Shown here piece by piece: positions 45,432 to 54,243 of a stretch of DNA of 64,000 bases; the stretch's first letter is position 1, and the number at the start of each line of letters is the position of its first letter. The translations under genes were made by a program, and so were the position numbers. The stretch spans positions 34,601,585 to 34,665,584 of the forward strand of contig OY821788.1 in the NCBI GenBank assembly GCA_963682175.1. The letters run 5' to 3'. The stretch comes from Triglochin maritima. Taxonomy: Eukaryota > Streptophyta > Magnoliopsida > Alismatales > Juncaginaceae. The notes under the pieces are model-generated. The model searched no databases and was not told the DNA's origin. It saw only the letters and a list, made by a program, of their open reading frames with translations.

Positions 45432-46068
45432 ACGGGCCCGAAAGTTTATAGAGGCCAGGATTACCTCTGCCTGCATTTCATCAACAAATAATACATGCTA
45501 GGATCCTAGAGGCCACAGGCAGCCCAATACAAGTATGCTATGGCCAACATGGCCTGGGAAGTATGCTAATGGGCTTTAAGCCCAATAAAAAGTAAAAGCT
45601 ATGGCCAACATGGCCTTTTTGTCTGCTGTAATGTAAATTCGGTCGACCGAAAATTACTTCGATCGACCGAAGCGGTCTGGTCGACCCGAGTGGGACTCGG
45701 TTCGACCGAACCTTCCATGAGATCCACTGTATGATCCGGTCGACCGAAACACAGGGTCCGATCGACCGAAAACAGACAGTGATTCCCCTGGTTACTGCGC
45801 CGGTCGACCGAAACAAAGAGTCCGGTCGACCGGAATGATGCTGTTTGCTGAATCAACAGGAGATTGGATGAAAACCTTACCCCACTTCGCCCTGTGTTTG
45901 ACGAGCTGCCTACTCTTGATTCGTCCACCCATCAGCTGCTTTAGGATCGTAGGAGACTCCCCTCGTATTCTAGATGCTCCAAGGTACGCTCGACGATGAG
46001 TCTTCATCCAAATACGCCATCCGAGTGTGGAATCGAGTAGTCACCAAGTCAATCACATGTACTCACCA
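45424..46068 (-). mobile_element. Insert 1: short insert with T-run junction, unidentified
   Basis: The left edge is telomere repeat followed by eight T (45424-45431), the same junction type as the LINEs further out, so it may be a 5'-truncated retrotransposon on the minus strand. It contains two copies of GCTATGGCCAACATGGCC (about 45537 and 45598), a small GGGCTTTAAGCCC palindrome and about eight TCGGTCGACCGA-type palindromes (45639-45833), the motif also found at the left end of the window. I found no recognisable coding domain; short open frames at 45538-46007 mostly follow the palindromes. Its right edge joins satellite at about 46069, not telomere. Confidence 0.5.
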
Positions 46069-47714
46069 AATTGGAGAAAAACACTCAGTTTTGCAAATCC
46101 TTAATATTTTTTTATTTCCTATCCTCACCAACGGAGATACTAGTTGGATTTTAATTTTTTTGATAAAATCCGAAGGCTATCAGTAACGGAATTTGATAAA
46201 ATATTGACTTTTACAATATCCTTAATTTTTTTTGATTTGTTGATCGGTCTCATTTTACAAATGAATATTAAAAGAGGAAAATGTTGAGCATATGCGTGTC
46301 CCCGTGATATTAGTTTGGTTTTCATTTTTTATTAAAATACAAAGACTATAGCTCACGAAATTTGAAAAAAACACTCAGTGTTTCGAATCCTTACTATTTC
46401 TTTTTTATAGCGGTCTCATCACAAAAACGCATCAGAAGATGAAAAGTTAAACATACGCGTTTCAACAGAGATACTAGTGAGATTTTAATTTTTTTGATAA
46501 AATCCATATGCTATACGTCACGAAATTTGATAAAAACATTGAGTTTTCCAAGTCCTTAATATCTTTTAATTTTTTGAGCTATTAGTTAGATTTTCATTTA
46601 TTTGACAAAATCCAAAGTCTAAAGCTCACGAAATTTGACAAAATCACTCACTTTTGCAAATCCTTCATATCTTTTTATTTCCTGAGCGGTGTCAAGATAC
46701 AAATTATTATGAAAGGATGAAATGATAAACATACGAGTTACAACGGATATATTAGTTGGATTTTGATTTTTTTGATAAAATACAATGGCTACAACTCCCA
46801 AAATTTGATAAAAACACTCAATTTTGCGAATCCCTTTTATTTCTTTATTTTCTGAGCGTTCTCATGATACAAATGATTATGAAAAGATGACATGTTAACC
46901 ATATGCGTTTCAACGGAGATACTAGTGAGATTTTAACTTTTTTGATAAAATCCACATGCTGTATGTCACGAAATTTGATAAAATATCGACTTTTACAATA
47001 TCCTTAATATTTTTTGATTTTTTGAGTTATTAGTTAGATTTTCATTTTTTTGACAAAATCAAAAGTCTATAGCTCACGAAATTGGAGAAAAACACTCAGT
47101 TTTGCAAATCCGTAATATATTTTTATTTCTTGAGCGGTCTCAGGATACAAATTATTATGAAAGGATGAAATGTTAAACATACGCGTGTCAACGGATATAT
47201 TAGTTTGATTTTGATGATTTTGATAAAATACAATGGCTAACCTCACGAAATTTGATAAAAACACTCAATTTTTTGAATCCTCACTATTTCTTTATTCTCT
47301 GATAGATCTCATGATACAAATGATTATGAAAGGGCGAAATGTTAACCGTATGCGTTTCAATGGAGATACTAGTTGGATTTTAATTTTTTTTAATAAAATC
47401 AAAAGGCTACTGGTAACGAAATTTGATAAAAACAATGAGTTTTTAAAATCCTTAATTTTTAAAATTTTTCGAGCGGTCTCATGTTACAAATGAATATTAA
47501 AAGAGGGAAACGTTGAACATATGCGTGTCACCGTGATATTAGTGTGATTTTCATTTTCTTGATAAAATACAAATGCTATAGCTCACGAAATTTGATAAAA
47601 ACACTAAGTTTTTCGAATCCTTACTATTTCATCATTTTCATAGCGGTCTCGTAACACAAATGTTTATCAGAAGAATAAAAGTTAAACATATGCGTGTCAA
47701 CGGATATACTAGTG
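46069..47714. repeat. Second satellite block
   Basis: Satellite of the same family resumes directly after insert 1. Its first 60 bp come from one monomer position and are then joined, through ATCCTCACC at about 46121, to a different monomer position. From about 46750 it duplicates the sequence at 44024 onward. It ends at the second satellite-telomere boundary. Confidence 0.93.
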
Positions 47715-48331
47715 AGGGTTTAGGGTTTAGGGTTTTTTTGGGTTTAGGTTTTTCTTGGGTTTAGCCTTTAGGGTTTAGGCTTTAGGGTTTAGGGTTTTTT
47801 TAGGGTTTAGGGTTTAAGGTTTTTTTAGGGTTTAGGGTTTAGGGTTTTTAAGGTTTAGGGTTAAGGCTTTTAGGGTTTAGGGTTTTAGGGTTTAGGGTTT
47901 TAGGGTTTAGGGTTTAGCGTTTAGGGTTTAGGGTTTTTAGGGTTTAGGGTTTTGGGTTTTACGGTTTAGGGTTTTACGGTTTAGGGTTTTAGGGTTTTAT
48001 GGTTTACGGTTTAGGGTTTAAGGTTATTTTTTTAGGGTTGTTAGGGTTTTAGGGTTTTTAGGGTTTAGGGTTTTAGGGTTTAGGGTTTAGGGTTTAGGGT
48101 TTTTAGGGTTTAGGGTTTAGGGTTATTTTTTAGGGTTTAGGGTTTAGGGTTATTTTTTTAGGGTTTAGGGTTTAGGTTTAGGGTTTAGGGTTTAGGGTTT
48201 AGGTTTAGGGTTTAGGGTTTTTTAGGGTTTAGGGTTTTTTAGGGTTTAGGGTTTAGGGTTTTTTAGGGTTTAGGGTTTAGGGTTTTTTAGGGTTTAGGGT
48301 TTAGGGTTTTAGGGTTTAGGGTTTAGGGTTT
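47715..48331 (+). repeat. Interstitial telomeric tract 2
   Basis: Degenerate TTTAGGG repeats, partly a copy of tract 1, with T-rich and TTTACGG variants. The distal part is more regular. The tract runs into an eight-T run that starts insert 2. Confidence 0.95.
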
Positions 48332-48551
48332 TTTTTCTTTCCACAACTATCACCTTTTCATTTCTTAGCAAAAGAAATTACATGTGTAGCATTATTTAGT
48401 GTGTGGGTCATAGAAGCCCAACACTTGATGTATGTGTAACTGTATAAAAAAGAGAACTATTCTAGTGGGCTCGTAGGCCCAATGTCTAATGCTTGTAATT
48501 GTTTATTCTATTTTAGTCCACTATTGGGCCTATTGGGTTTCTGGTGGCTAA

Positions 48552-48590
48552 AAGAAAATGTGAGTGGGTTAAGTCCACTCACATTTTCTT
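48552..48590 (-). other. Perfect 16-bp hairpin in insert 2 3' region
   Basis: AAGAAAATGTGAGTGG (48552-48567) pairs without mismatch to 48575-48590 around a 7-nt loop. It lies about 110 nt after the ORF1 stop in element sense. It is unrelated in sequence to the hairpins of inserts 3 and 4 but sits in a comparable place, so it may be a structural signal for the element's RNA. Confidence 0.7.
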
Positions 48591-48696
48591 GGCTGTTTAC
48601 TTGGCTGCTCTTGAAGTTTCACCTGTTTGCAAAACTGCATCAAATTCAGAATTTAATCCCTGCATCACTTGAGATTTTTACCTGTAATCTTCAAAG

Positions 48697-50760
48697 CTAA
48701 AATGAACTCTTGTGCATATGAAGTCTTTGAGATCTTCTAGGCTCAACTTGCACGTGTAGTGGAGTTTTCAACATTTCTTTCAAAGAAATTTCTGGCTCAT
48801 ACTCGCTTTCCTCTTGATTTCCTTTTGAATTGTCTTGATATGATTCATCACTTTCAAATTCTTCTGCTTCTTTTTCTTCTTGCCGCAAATCAGATTGTGT
48901 AGTAACCGATTTTTCCATTTCCTTGTCTAATTCTGACTCTCTTTTCTCTTCAGCTGCATCCATTTTTTTCCAAAAAATATGTTGTTTTCTTGCTTCTACA
49001 ATGGCTGCCTTCTTTTTCATATTATTTTCTTTCATGAGTCGTGTAACTTCTCCTTCCAAGTCAACCTCTTCTCTCCTTCCTTGTATTTTGACAAATTGAG
49101 TGGTAGAATAGCTGACATCATCATCTTCACTAGTGTTGACCCTAATAATTCTTTTGTCTTTTTGTTTTCGTCTTTTACTTCTTGTGCTTGGTGTGGAAAA
49201 AATCCCACTCTTGCTTTTTCTGTCCTTGTGTGCAGCATAATATTCTTGCTCAAGTAATTCTTCCTTTCTTGGTGTATGTTCCTTTTCCTCAGATGTTTCT
49301 CCCTCTTCCACATGAGTATTAAATGCACACATGGGATGATACTCCAAAGCCTTTGCAGACAAGGATGGTGTCCTACTCCTTTTTTCCTTTGGGAGTGACG
49401 GCTGTGATGGAGATGTTGCAATCCTTGGTTCGGTTGCTAATTGGGAGACAACTTGTTCTGCCATTCTTTGTTCCATTGCTGCCACTTTTTCTCTTTTGGC
49501 TTTAAGAGTTTTTCCTGAAATTTTATCTGCACTTTGAATTTCAGCAATAATGCTGTGCTCTATTCCAGCATTGATATATTCAAATTTTCTTTCAGCTTGC
49601 TTGTTTTTGGGTGTTGTTTCATCCACAATGATTTCTTCTATTTTTCCATCCTCATTCTCAGCATGTAAGCCCTGAACAGAGTTTTTTAATTGCATTTGTC
49701 TACCTTCTTTCTTGCTAGGTTCTGCATTTTGAACTTCAGTAGTTTCAGCCTTCTGCATGGGTTTAGTATTTTTGCTGGTCTGGTTTTCTGCAAGTTTGAA
49801 TTCCTCCAAAGATGGCATCACTTTAGGCTTCCAAATTTGTTTAGGTTGCTCCACCCCTTGGGTCAAAATAATTTTCCTCTTAACATTATTGTGCTGACTG
49901 ACTTGAACCTCTTTTTCCTTTTCTTCATGTTCTTGCTGCAACCTACATTTGGCTTGGATGTGTCCCACTCTTTGACAATAAGTACAGAAGATGGGCACAT
50001 GATTATAGATGACAGTTTGTCTGTGGAATTGAACTCCATTCTTTATATTGATGTGGTCGGGCATGTGTTTTGAAAGGTCCATTTCCACACATATTTGACA
50101 AACACCTGGTCTTGTGAATTCAGTGACATCTTTGGAGCAACAAATATACTTACCCAGAGCGCTGGCCAAAGATTTCAGAGCATTTGGATGGTAGAGATGC
50201 ATATCCAAAGCTGGTAAACTCAACCAAACAGGTGCAAAGGAAGGCTCTAATCCAAGTTTAAAATAAGGTGACCATTTGAAAACTCTCATCCTTTTGCTGC
50301 CAAATATCCAATTATTATGTAGCCAAGCTTTCACAAAATGACTGTAGTCACTAAACCTCATGGTGATATGCCTAGGATCTATAGCACCAAGAGTGCAGGT
50401 GGTAGTGATGCATAATTCAGAAAGAAGCTTCTTCTGAATTTCTTCAAGAGAAGCCCTGGGTCCAGCAAATTTTCCAATCAAACACCACTTGAAATCTTCT
50501 CCCAACCTCTTAATTTCTTCAACAGAAAATTCCACAATTTCTTCACCAATATTATCATCAAATTTAGCTTGCCTAAAAGGAAGGTCTACATTAAATTGTG
50601 GGATGTGCCTTGTTGACTTAGTAGCTGCAGCATAAGATATCTTTGGTTTGGGAGGAGCAGTAGAGGGGTTACCATGGAATATGCGTATAGGTGAACCTTC
50701 AACTGCTGCTAAATCAGGAGGTTTAGGATCTGGGGAAATTCGGGTATCTTTCTCCACCAT
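48697..50760 (-). CDS. LINE ORF1 protein of insert 2 (DUF4283-like, CCHC zinc knuckle)
   Basis: Predicted to be 687 residues from the ATG at 50760; the same frame runs a few codons further upstream but without another ATG. Residues of about 75-225 resemble the DUF4283 region of plant L1-type ORF1 proteins, with WCLIGKFAG, RVFKWSPYFK and FAPVWLSLP. It is followed by a zinc knuckle CTYCQRVGHIQAKC (about 259-272, CX2CX4HX4C). The C-terminal half is long, charged and low in complexity, ending in RRSQRL. Such proteins bind the element's RNA and form the ribonucleoprotein used in retrotransposition. It is clearly related to the ORF1 of insert 4 across the N-terminal half but much diverged, so insert 2 belongs to a different LINE lineage. 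The frame is open throughout, and no ORF2 follows. Confidence 0.9.
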   Translation of the reverse strand: MVEKDTRISPDPKPPDLAAVEGSPIRIFHGNPSTAPPKPKISYAAATKSTRHIPQFNVDLPFRQAKFDDNIGEEIVEFSVEEIKRLGEDFKWCLIGKFAGPRASLEEIQKKLLSELCITTTCTLGAIDPRHITMRFSDYSHFVKAWLHNNWIFGSKRMRVFKWSPYFKLGLEPSFAPVWLSLPALDMHLYHPNALKSLASALGKYICCSKDVTEFTRPGVCQICVEMDLSKHMPDHINIKNGVQFHRQTVIYNHVPIFCTYCQRVGHIQAKCRLQQEHEEKEKEVQVSQHNNVKRKIILTQGVEQPKQIWKPKVMPSLEEFKLAENQTSKNTKPMQKAETTEVQNAEPSKKEGRQMQLKNSVQGLHAENEDGKIEEIIVDETTPKNKQAERKFEYINAGIEHSIIAEIQSADKISGKTLKAKREKVAAMEQRMAEQVVSQLATEPRIATSPSQPSLPKEKRSRTPSLSAKALEYHPMCAFNTHVEEGETSEEKEHTPRKEELLEQEYYAAHKDRKSKSGIFSTPSTRSKRRKQKDKRIIRVNTSEDDDVSYSTTQFVKIQGRREEVDLEGEVTRLMKENNMKKKAAIVEARKQHIFWKKMDAAEEKRESELDKEMEKSVTTQSDLRQEEKEAEEFESDESYQDNSKGNQEESEYEPEISLKEMLKTPLHVQVEPRRSQRLHMHKSSF

Positions 50761-51278
50761 TGCGTAACAACACAAAATAAGAACAGAAGCAGAACGGAGT
50801 CAAATCAAAATTCAACCAAATTTTGACTTCCCGATTCCTTTCAACGCAGCCGGCTCCTGGTGGGGTTTGCGCCGTCGATTCAAGGATTCAGAAATCAATT
50901 GCTTCGAGGATAAGGTGTGTCGGCGACTTCCTAAGCTCCCAGCAGGGTCAATTTAACAAAAAATGCACTCGTCAAGTTTCTGGAATAGAACCGTAGCCTC
51001 CGGCGAAATTGGGGTTGCTGCCGTTAGCCCAAGCTTCCAAAATCAAATTAACTCGGGGGAAATACTCGTCGGAGATTTCCTGAGCTTCTTGCAGTGTCAA
51101 TTTCGCCGATGATGCCCTCGACGGAGATTTGGGTTGTAGAGGTGTGAACAGTGACGATGGCAATCCAGTGAAGACCAGAGGCGACCCGATGAACCGAAAC
51201 GTCAATAGACTTCAAAGGAGGCTGCGGCGTGACTTCTAATGAAGAAATAGAGCAACCAGAACGTCCAACGAAGAGTTC
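50761..51278 (-). promoter_or_regulatory. 5' leader of insert 2 with an internal duplication
   Basis: This is the stretch between ORF1 and the distal telomeric tract. Two related segments 150 bp apart, GTCGGCGACTTCCTAAGC at about 50919 and GTCGGAGATTTCCTGAGC at about 51069, each continue to a TCAATTT end. CCCAGCAGGGTCA in the first is also found in the leader of insert 4 (near 62325). LINEs carry internal promoters in this position; that role is inferred. The 77-codon minus-strand frame at 50972-51205 has no recognisable domain. Confidence 0.5.
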
Positions 51279-51970
51279 TTAGGGTTTAGGGTTTAGGGCT
51301 TAGGGCTTAGGGTTTAGGGTTTTTAGGGTTTTTAGGGTTTAGGGTTTTTAGGGTTTAGGGTTTAGGGTTTTAGGGTTTAGGGTTTAGGGTTTAGGGTTTT
51401 TTTAGGGTTTAGGGTTTAGGGTTTAGGGTTTCTTTAGGGTTTAGGGTTTTTTTAGGGTTTAGGGTTTAGGGTTTTTTTAGGGTTTAGGGTTTAGGGTTTT
51501 AGGGTTTTAGGGTTTAGGGTTTAAGGTTCTGGGTTTTGGGTTTTTTAGGGTTTAGGGTTTAGGGTTTTTTAGGGTTTAGGGTTTAGGGTTTTAGGGTTTA
51601 GGGTTTAGGGTTTGGGTTTTAGGGTTTAGGGTTTAGGGTTTAGGGTTTAGGGGTTAAGGGTTAGGGTTTAGGGTTTAGGGTTTAGGGTTTTTTAGGGTTT
51701 AGGGTTTTGGGTTTTGGGTTTAGGGTTTTGGGTTTTAGGGTTTAGGGTTTAGGTTTTAGGGTTTAGGGTTTAGGGTTTAGGGTTTATTTTTTTAGGGTTT
51801 AGGGTTTAGGGTTTTAGGGTTTAGGGTTTAGGGTTTAGGGTTTTTTTTTGGGTTTAGGGTTTAGGGTTTTAGGGTTTAGGGTTTAGGGTTTAGGGTTTAG
51901 GGTTTTTTTTAGGGTTTAGGGTTTAGGGTTTAGGGTTTTTTTAGGGTTTAGGGTTTAGGGTTTAGGGTTT
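51279..51970 (+). repeat. Interstitial telomeric tract 3
   Basis: About 690 bp of TTTAGGG with many T-rich variants (GGG followed by 5-9 T) and a few GGGCTTA units at its left end, right next to the 5' end of insert 2. It passes into the T-run of insert 3. Confidence 0.96.
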
Positions 51971-51987
51971 TTTTTTTTTTCTTCCCC

Positions 51988-52065
51988 AATTCACACATCT
52001 TTTATAGATTTGAATCAACAAAAATACAAAAGTTAAGCTCAATGTGAGCTAGGCATGTGTGAATT
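51988..52065 (-). other. 3'-terminal stem-loop of insert 3
   Basis: AATTCACACAT (51988-51998) pairs with ATGTGTGAATT (52055-52065). Inside it AGCTCA (52036-52041) pairs with TGAGCT (52045-52050). The structure sits immediately next to the poly(A) tail. The same nested arrangement is present in insert 4 with a shorter outer stem. 3' stem-loops of LINE RNAs are known in other families to be recognised by their reverse transcriptase; that role here is inferred. Confidence 0.6.
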
Positions 52066-52315
52066 CAAATACAAGCCACATGGGCTAAGCTAAACCTAGG
52101 AGAAGGTAAAAAAACCTAATGGGGTGTTAGGAAAAACCAACTCCAAAGTGTTAGATTTAGCAAAAGAAAACAGGGCCTCAATCAATCAACTGGCCCGTGT
52201 GAACAGTAGAGTGAAGAAATCTTTAGGAGATGCTTGTAGCCCAAGTCCAGCCCAAAGGAAGCACTAGAAAGGACTCAAACAAGGAAGTCCTCCTCACCTC
52301 CGAACACACCCATCG

Positions 52316-53056
52316 ATGGAGCACAACCACTCGGACCGGTTGCAACGGCTACTTCAGCAGGAGAAGGAGATAGCGGACATGCTTGCAAGATATCACCTGT
52401 ATGGAGTAGAGGGCACTCTCTATTGGAACACCGGCGTCCCCGATAATCTGGAGGTGGCGAGCCAGAGAAATGCGAGAATGAGAGACAGCATTTTGCGACA
52501 GGAGAGGAAAAGAAGGGAGGAAACAGTGAGTTTCCTGTTGGATATCCCAGATCCTCCTCCACCGAGATGGAAGGCCTTCCCCGTACCGGCCGACTGGAAG
52601 CTTTCTCCACACGAAGCCATAGCCGGAATGAAATGTAAGTAAGAATCTCTAATTTGTCCTTGAACGTTTTTTGGAAGCAAACTGAAATCGTCTTGTCCAG
52701 ATCCACTGATGCTAAAAGATCATTCGCCTCGATTGCTCCGGATCAGCCAAATAGAGAACAAGTTGCAAAAATGGAGGAAGCATATGGTGGAATTGAGCAC
52801 TGAAGAAGAGTTACTGAAAACAACATTGGAGGGAAGGGAGAAGCTGGAATCTCTGCAAATTTATCGACGGGACACCATCTTGAACTTAGAGGAAGAAAGG
52901 GTCCGAGAGCTGGAGCAGTTCCTGATGGATTGTAGCGATCCACCACCACCAAACTGGGATCCTCAACTTCTCTTGGAAGAAGCTCCTCTTCAACAAGTGC
53001 TGCCTGTGAGGGAGGTGCCAAAGTGTGTCTTGAATCGGGAATGTGAACCCGAGTGA
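52316..53056 (+). CDS. Antisense two-exon gene in insert 3, protein of unknown function
   Basis: Exon 1 is 52316-52634 and exon 2 is 52701-53056. A 66-bp intron starts GTAAGT and ends TTGTCCAG. Splicing joins the frames into a predicted 224-residue protein. It runs opposite to the LINE, so its intron would not be removed from LINE RNA and would survive retrotransposition. The protein is hydrophilic and probably helical. It contains two related halves: RDSIL (56-60) to DPPPPRW (79-85), and RDTIL (163-167) to DPPPPNW (186-192), roughly one per exon. The insert 4 copy has the same total length and splice positions. I do not recognise the family. I saw no clear TATA box in the 335 bp upstream, which is also the LINE's 3' end. 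It could be a captured host gene or a genuine element gene. Confidence 0.75.
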
Positions 53057-53308
53057 AGAACTGAGAATGTAACAATGGTTGTAACAATGTTGTAACTGAA
53101 CCCATATTAATGAAAGGGAGGGCTTATGAAATCTGGACCAGTGCAATAGTCTCAAATTTAATATCCAGTCGAATTTTTTGCCAAACATCAACTCCTCTAC
53201 AATCTCTGCCCAGATAAAACAAAGGAGTATAGATGCAACTAATAGCAAAGCAGAAAATCTGAAATCAAAAAAAATTAATGATGAAGTTCAGAAGAACACT
53301 TCCCATTT

Positions 53309-53544
53309 CCGACCAAATCAACTTGAAAAATTGATTTGGCCGGTTCCCGGAATGGCTTGCCGATGCTTTCCGCAAAGCTTGTGCCATCCAAGTGCAAGGA
53401 TCTAAATTCCAGGCAGCGACCTCCCTAAACCGAACAAGTCGATTAGGGATCATATCAATCAATAAATGCAATCGGAAACTCAATAAAATCTGGAGACCAC
53501 TTCCCTGTTCCGACCAAGCCAAATTAAAAAATTGACTTGGTCGG
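53309..53544 (-). repeat. Two repeated hairpins in insert 3
   Basis: Hairpins at 53309-53343 and 53510-53544 (201 bp apart) have arms based on CCGACCAAGTCAAT and its complement. Each belongs to a conserved unit of about 95 bp that continues to GCCGATGC and AGCAAAAC or a variant. The first hairpin has a paired G:C to A:T change in both arms compared with the insert 4 hairpins. The remaining imperfect internal pairs are A.C or C.A on the + strand, which become G.U wobbles in LINE-sense RNA. Confidence 0.75.
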
Positions 53545-53687
53545 TTCCCAAGTTGGCAAGCCGATGCCCTCAGCAAAACATATGCCAACATCAAGAGAAA
53601 GGAACCTGGCAAACGCAAAGATATTTGGAGAAAAAGTGAGTAGACCAACATAAGATAAAAATTCTAAACAAAGAGCTCCTGCCACAG

Positions 53688-53741
53688 TTAATTTCTGATT
53701 CTAATGTAGGGAAGTCCTTGTTTTTCCAGATTCAGCATGCC
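53688..53741 (-). pseudogene. Last codons of LINE ORF2 (truncated)
   Basis: The minus strand reads MLNLEKQGLPYIRIRN and a stop at 53688, matching the end of insert 4 ORF2 (MLTLEKQGLPYIRIK). It breaks off at the telomere junction. This identifies insert 3 as a LINE 3' end. Confidence 0.93.
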
Positions 53742-54145
53742 TTAGGGTTTAGGGTTTAGGGTTTAGGGTTTAGGGTTTTTTTTTTTTAGGGTTTAGGTTT
53801 TAGGGTTTAGGGTTTAGGGTTTAGGGTTTAGGGTTTTTATGGTTTAGGGTTTTTAGGGTTTAGGGTTTAGGGTTTTAGGGTTTAGGGTTTAGGGTTTTGG
53901 GTTTTAGGGTTTAGGGTTTAGGGTTTTTAGGGTTTAGGGTTTTTAGGGTTTAGGGTTTAGGGTTTTTTTAGGGTTTAGGGTTTAGGGTTTAGGGGTTTAG
54001 GGTTTAGGGTTTAGGGTTTATTTAGGGTTTAGGGTTTAGGGTTTAGGGTTTAGGGTTTTTTTAGGGTTTAGGGTTTAGGGTTTAGGGTTATTTAGGGTTT
54101 AGGGTTATTTAGGGTTTAGGGTTTAGGGTTTAGGGTTTAGGGTTT
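53742..54145 (+). repeat. Interstitial telomeric tract 4
   Basis: About 400 bp of fairly regular TTTAGGG with T-run and TTTATTTAGGG variants, between the truncation point of insert 3 and the T-run of insert 4. Confidence 0.96.
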
Positions 54146-54166
54146 TTTTTTTTTTTTTTCCCCAGC

Positions 54167-54243
54167 AATTCACATCTCTTCCATAAATGCTAAACAACAA
54201 TTTACAGAAGAGTTGGCTCAATGTGAGCTACAGAATGTGAATT
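54167..54243 (-). other. 3'-terminal stem-loop of insert 4
   Basis: AATTCACAT (54167-54175) pairs with ATGTGAATT (54235-54243), and GCTCA (54216-54220) pairs with TGAGC (54223-54227) inside it. It has the same position and layout as in insert 3 although the sequence between the arms has drifted. Confidence 0.6.

Larger units (their letters stand above)
44024..48250. repeat. Duplicated satellite-telomere boundary, offset about 2.72 kb
   Basis: Satellite from about 44024 and the following telomeric tract reappear from about 46750 with only minor differences: 44341 and 47067, and 44507 and 47233, correspond at an offset of 2726 bp. Both copies cross the same boundary, satellite ACTAGTGAG joined to GGTTTAGGG, at 44995 and about 47715. 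Both tracts share odd variants such as TTTTTTTGGGTTTAGG and TTTTTAAGGTTTAGGG. The boundary was therefore copied once rather than formed twice. Confidence 0.85.
48329..51278 (-). mobile_element. Insert 2: LINE with ORF1 only
   Basis: A minus-strand element of about 2.95 kb lies between two telomeric tracts. Read 5' to 3' it has a leader of about 520 bp (51278-50761), one intact ORF1 (50760-48697), a 3' region of about 360 bp and a poly(A) tail (T-run 48329-48336 on +). No reverse transcriptase, endonuclease or RNase H sequence is present. ORF1 ends with a normal basic C-terminus, so ORF2 is missing as a whole. An element that supplies only the RNA-binding protein is known in Drosophila HeT-A (telomeric, Gag only) and mammalian HAL1 (ORF1-only L1); the comparison is by structure, not descent. 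It would need reverse transcriptase from another LINE. Confidence 0.85.
51968..53741 (-). mobile_element. Insert 3: 5'-truncated LINE, related to insert 4
   Basis: The left edge is telomere repeat fused to 13 T (51968-51980). The rest aligns in order with the 3' region of insert 4: terminal stem-loop, antisense two-exon gene, repeated hairpins and the last codons of ORF2. The element stops abruptly at 53741 inside ORF2, and TTAGGG follows at once. That is a typical 5' truncation from incomplete reverse transcription. The two elements differ at many sites, so insert 3 comes from another family member, not from a local duplication. Confidence 0.93.

Noticed and set aside
45538..46007. Minus-strand frames of 71-109 codons in insert 1
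   Set aside because: Much of their sequence is translated palindrome; the frames overlap each other and show no domain.
49690..50073. 127-codon + strand frame inside ORF1 of insert 2
   Set aside because: It is the shadow of a clear zinc-knuckle ORF1 on the other strand and has no independent support.
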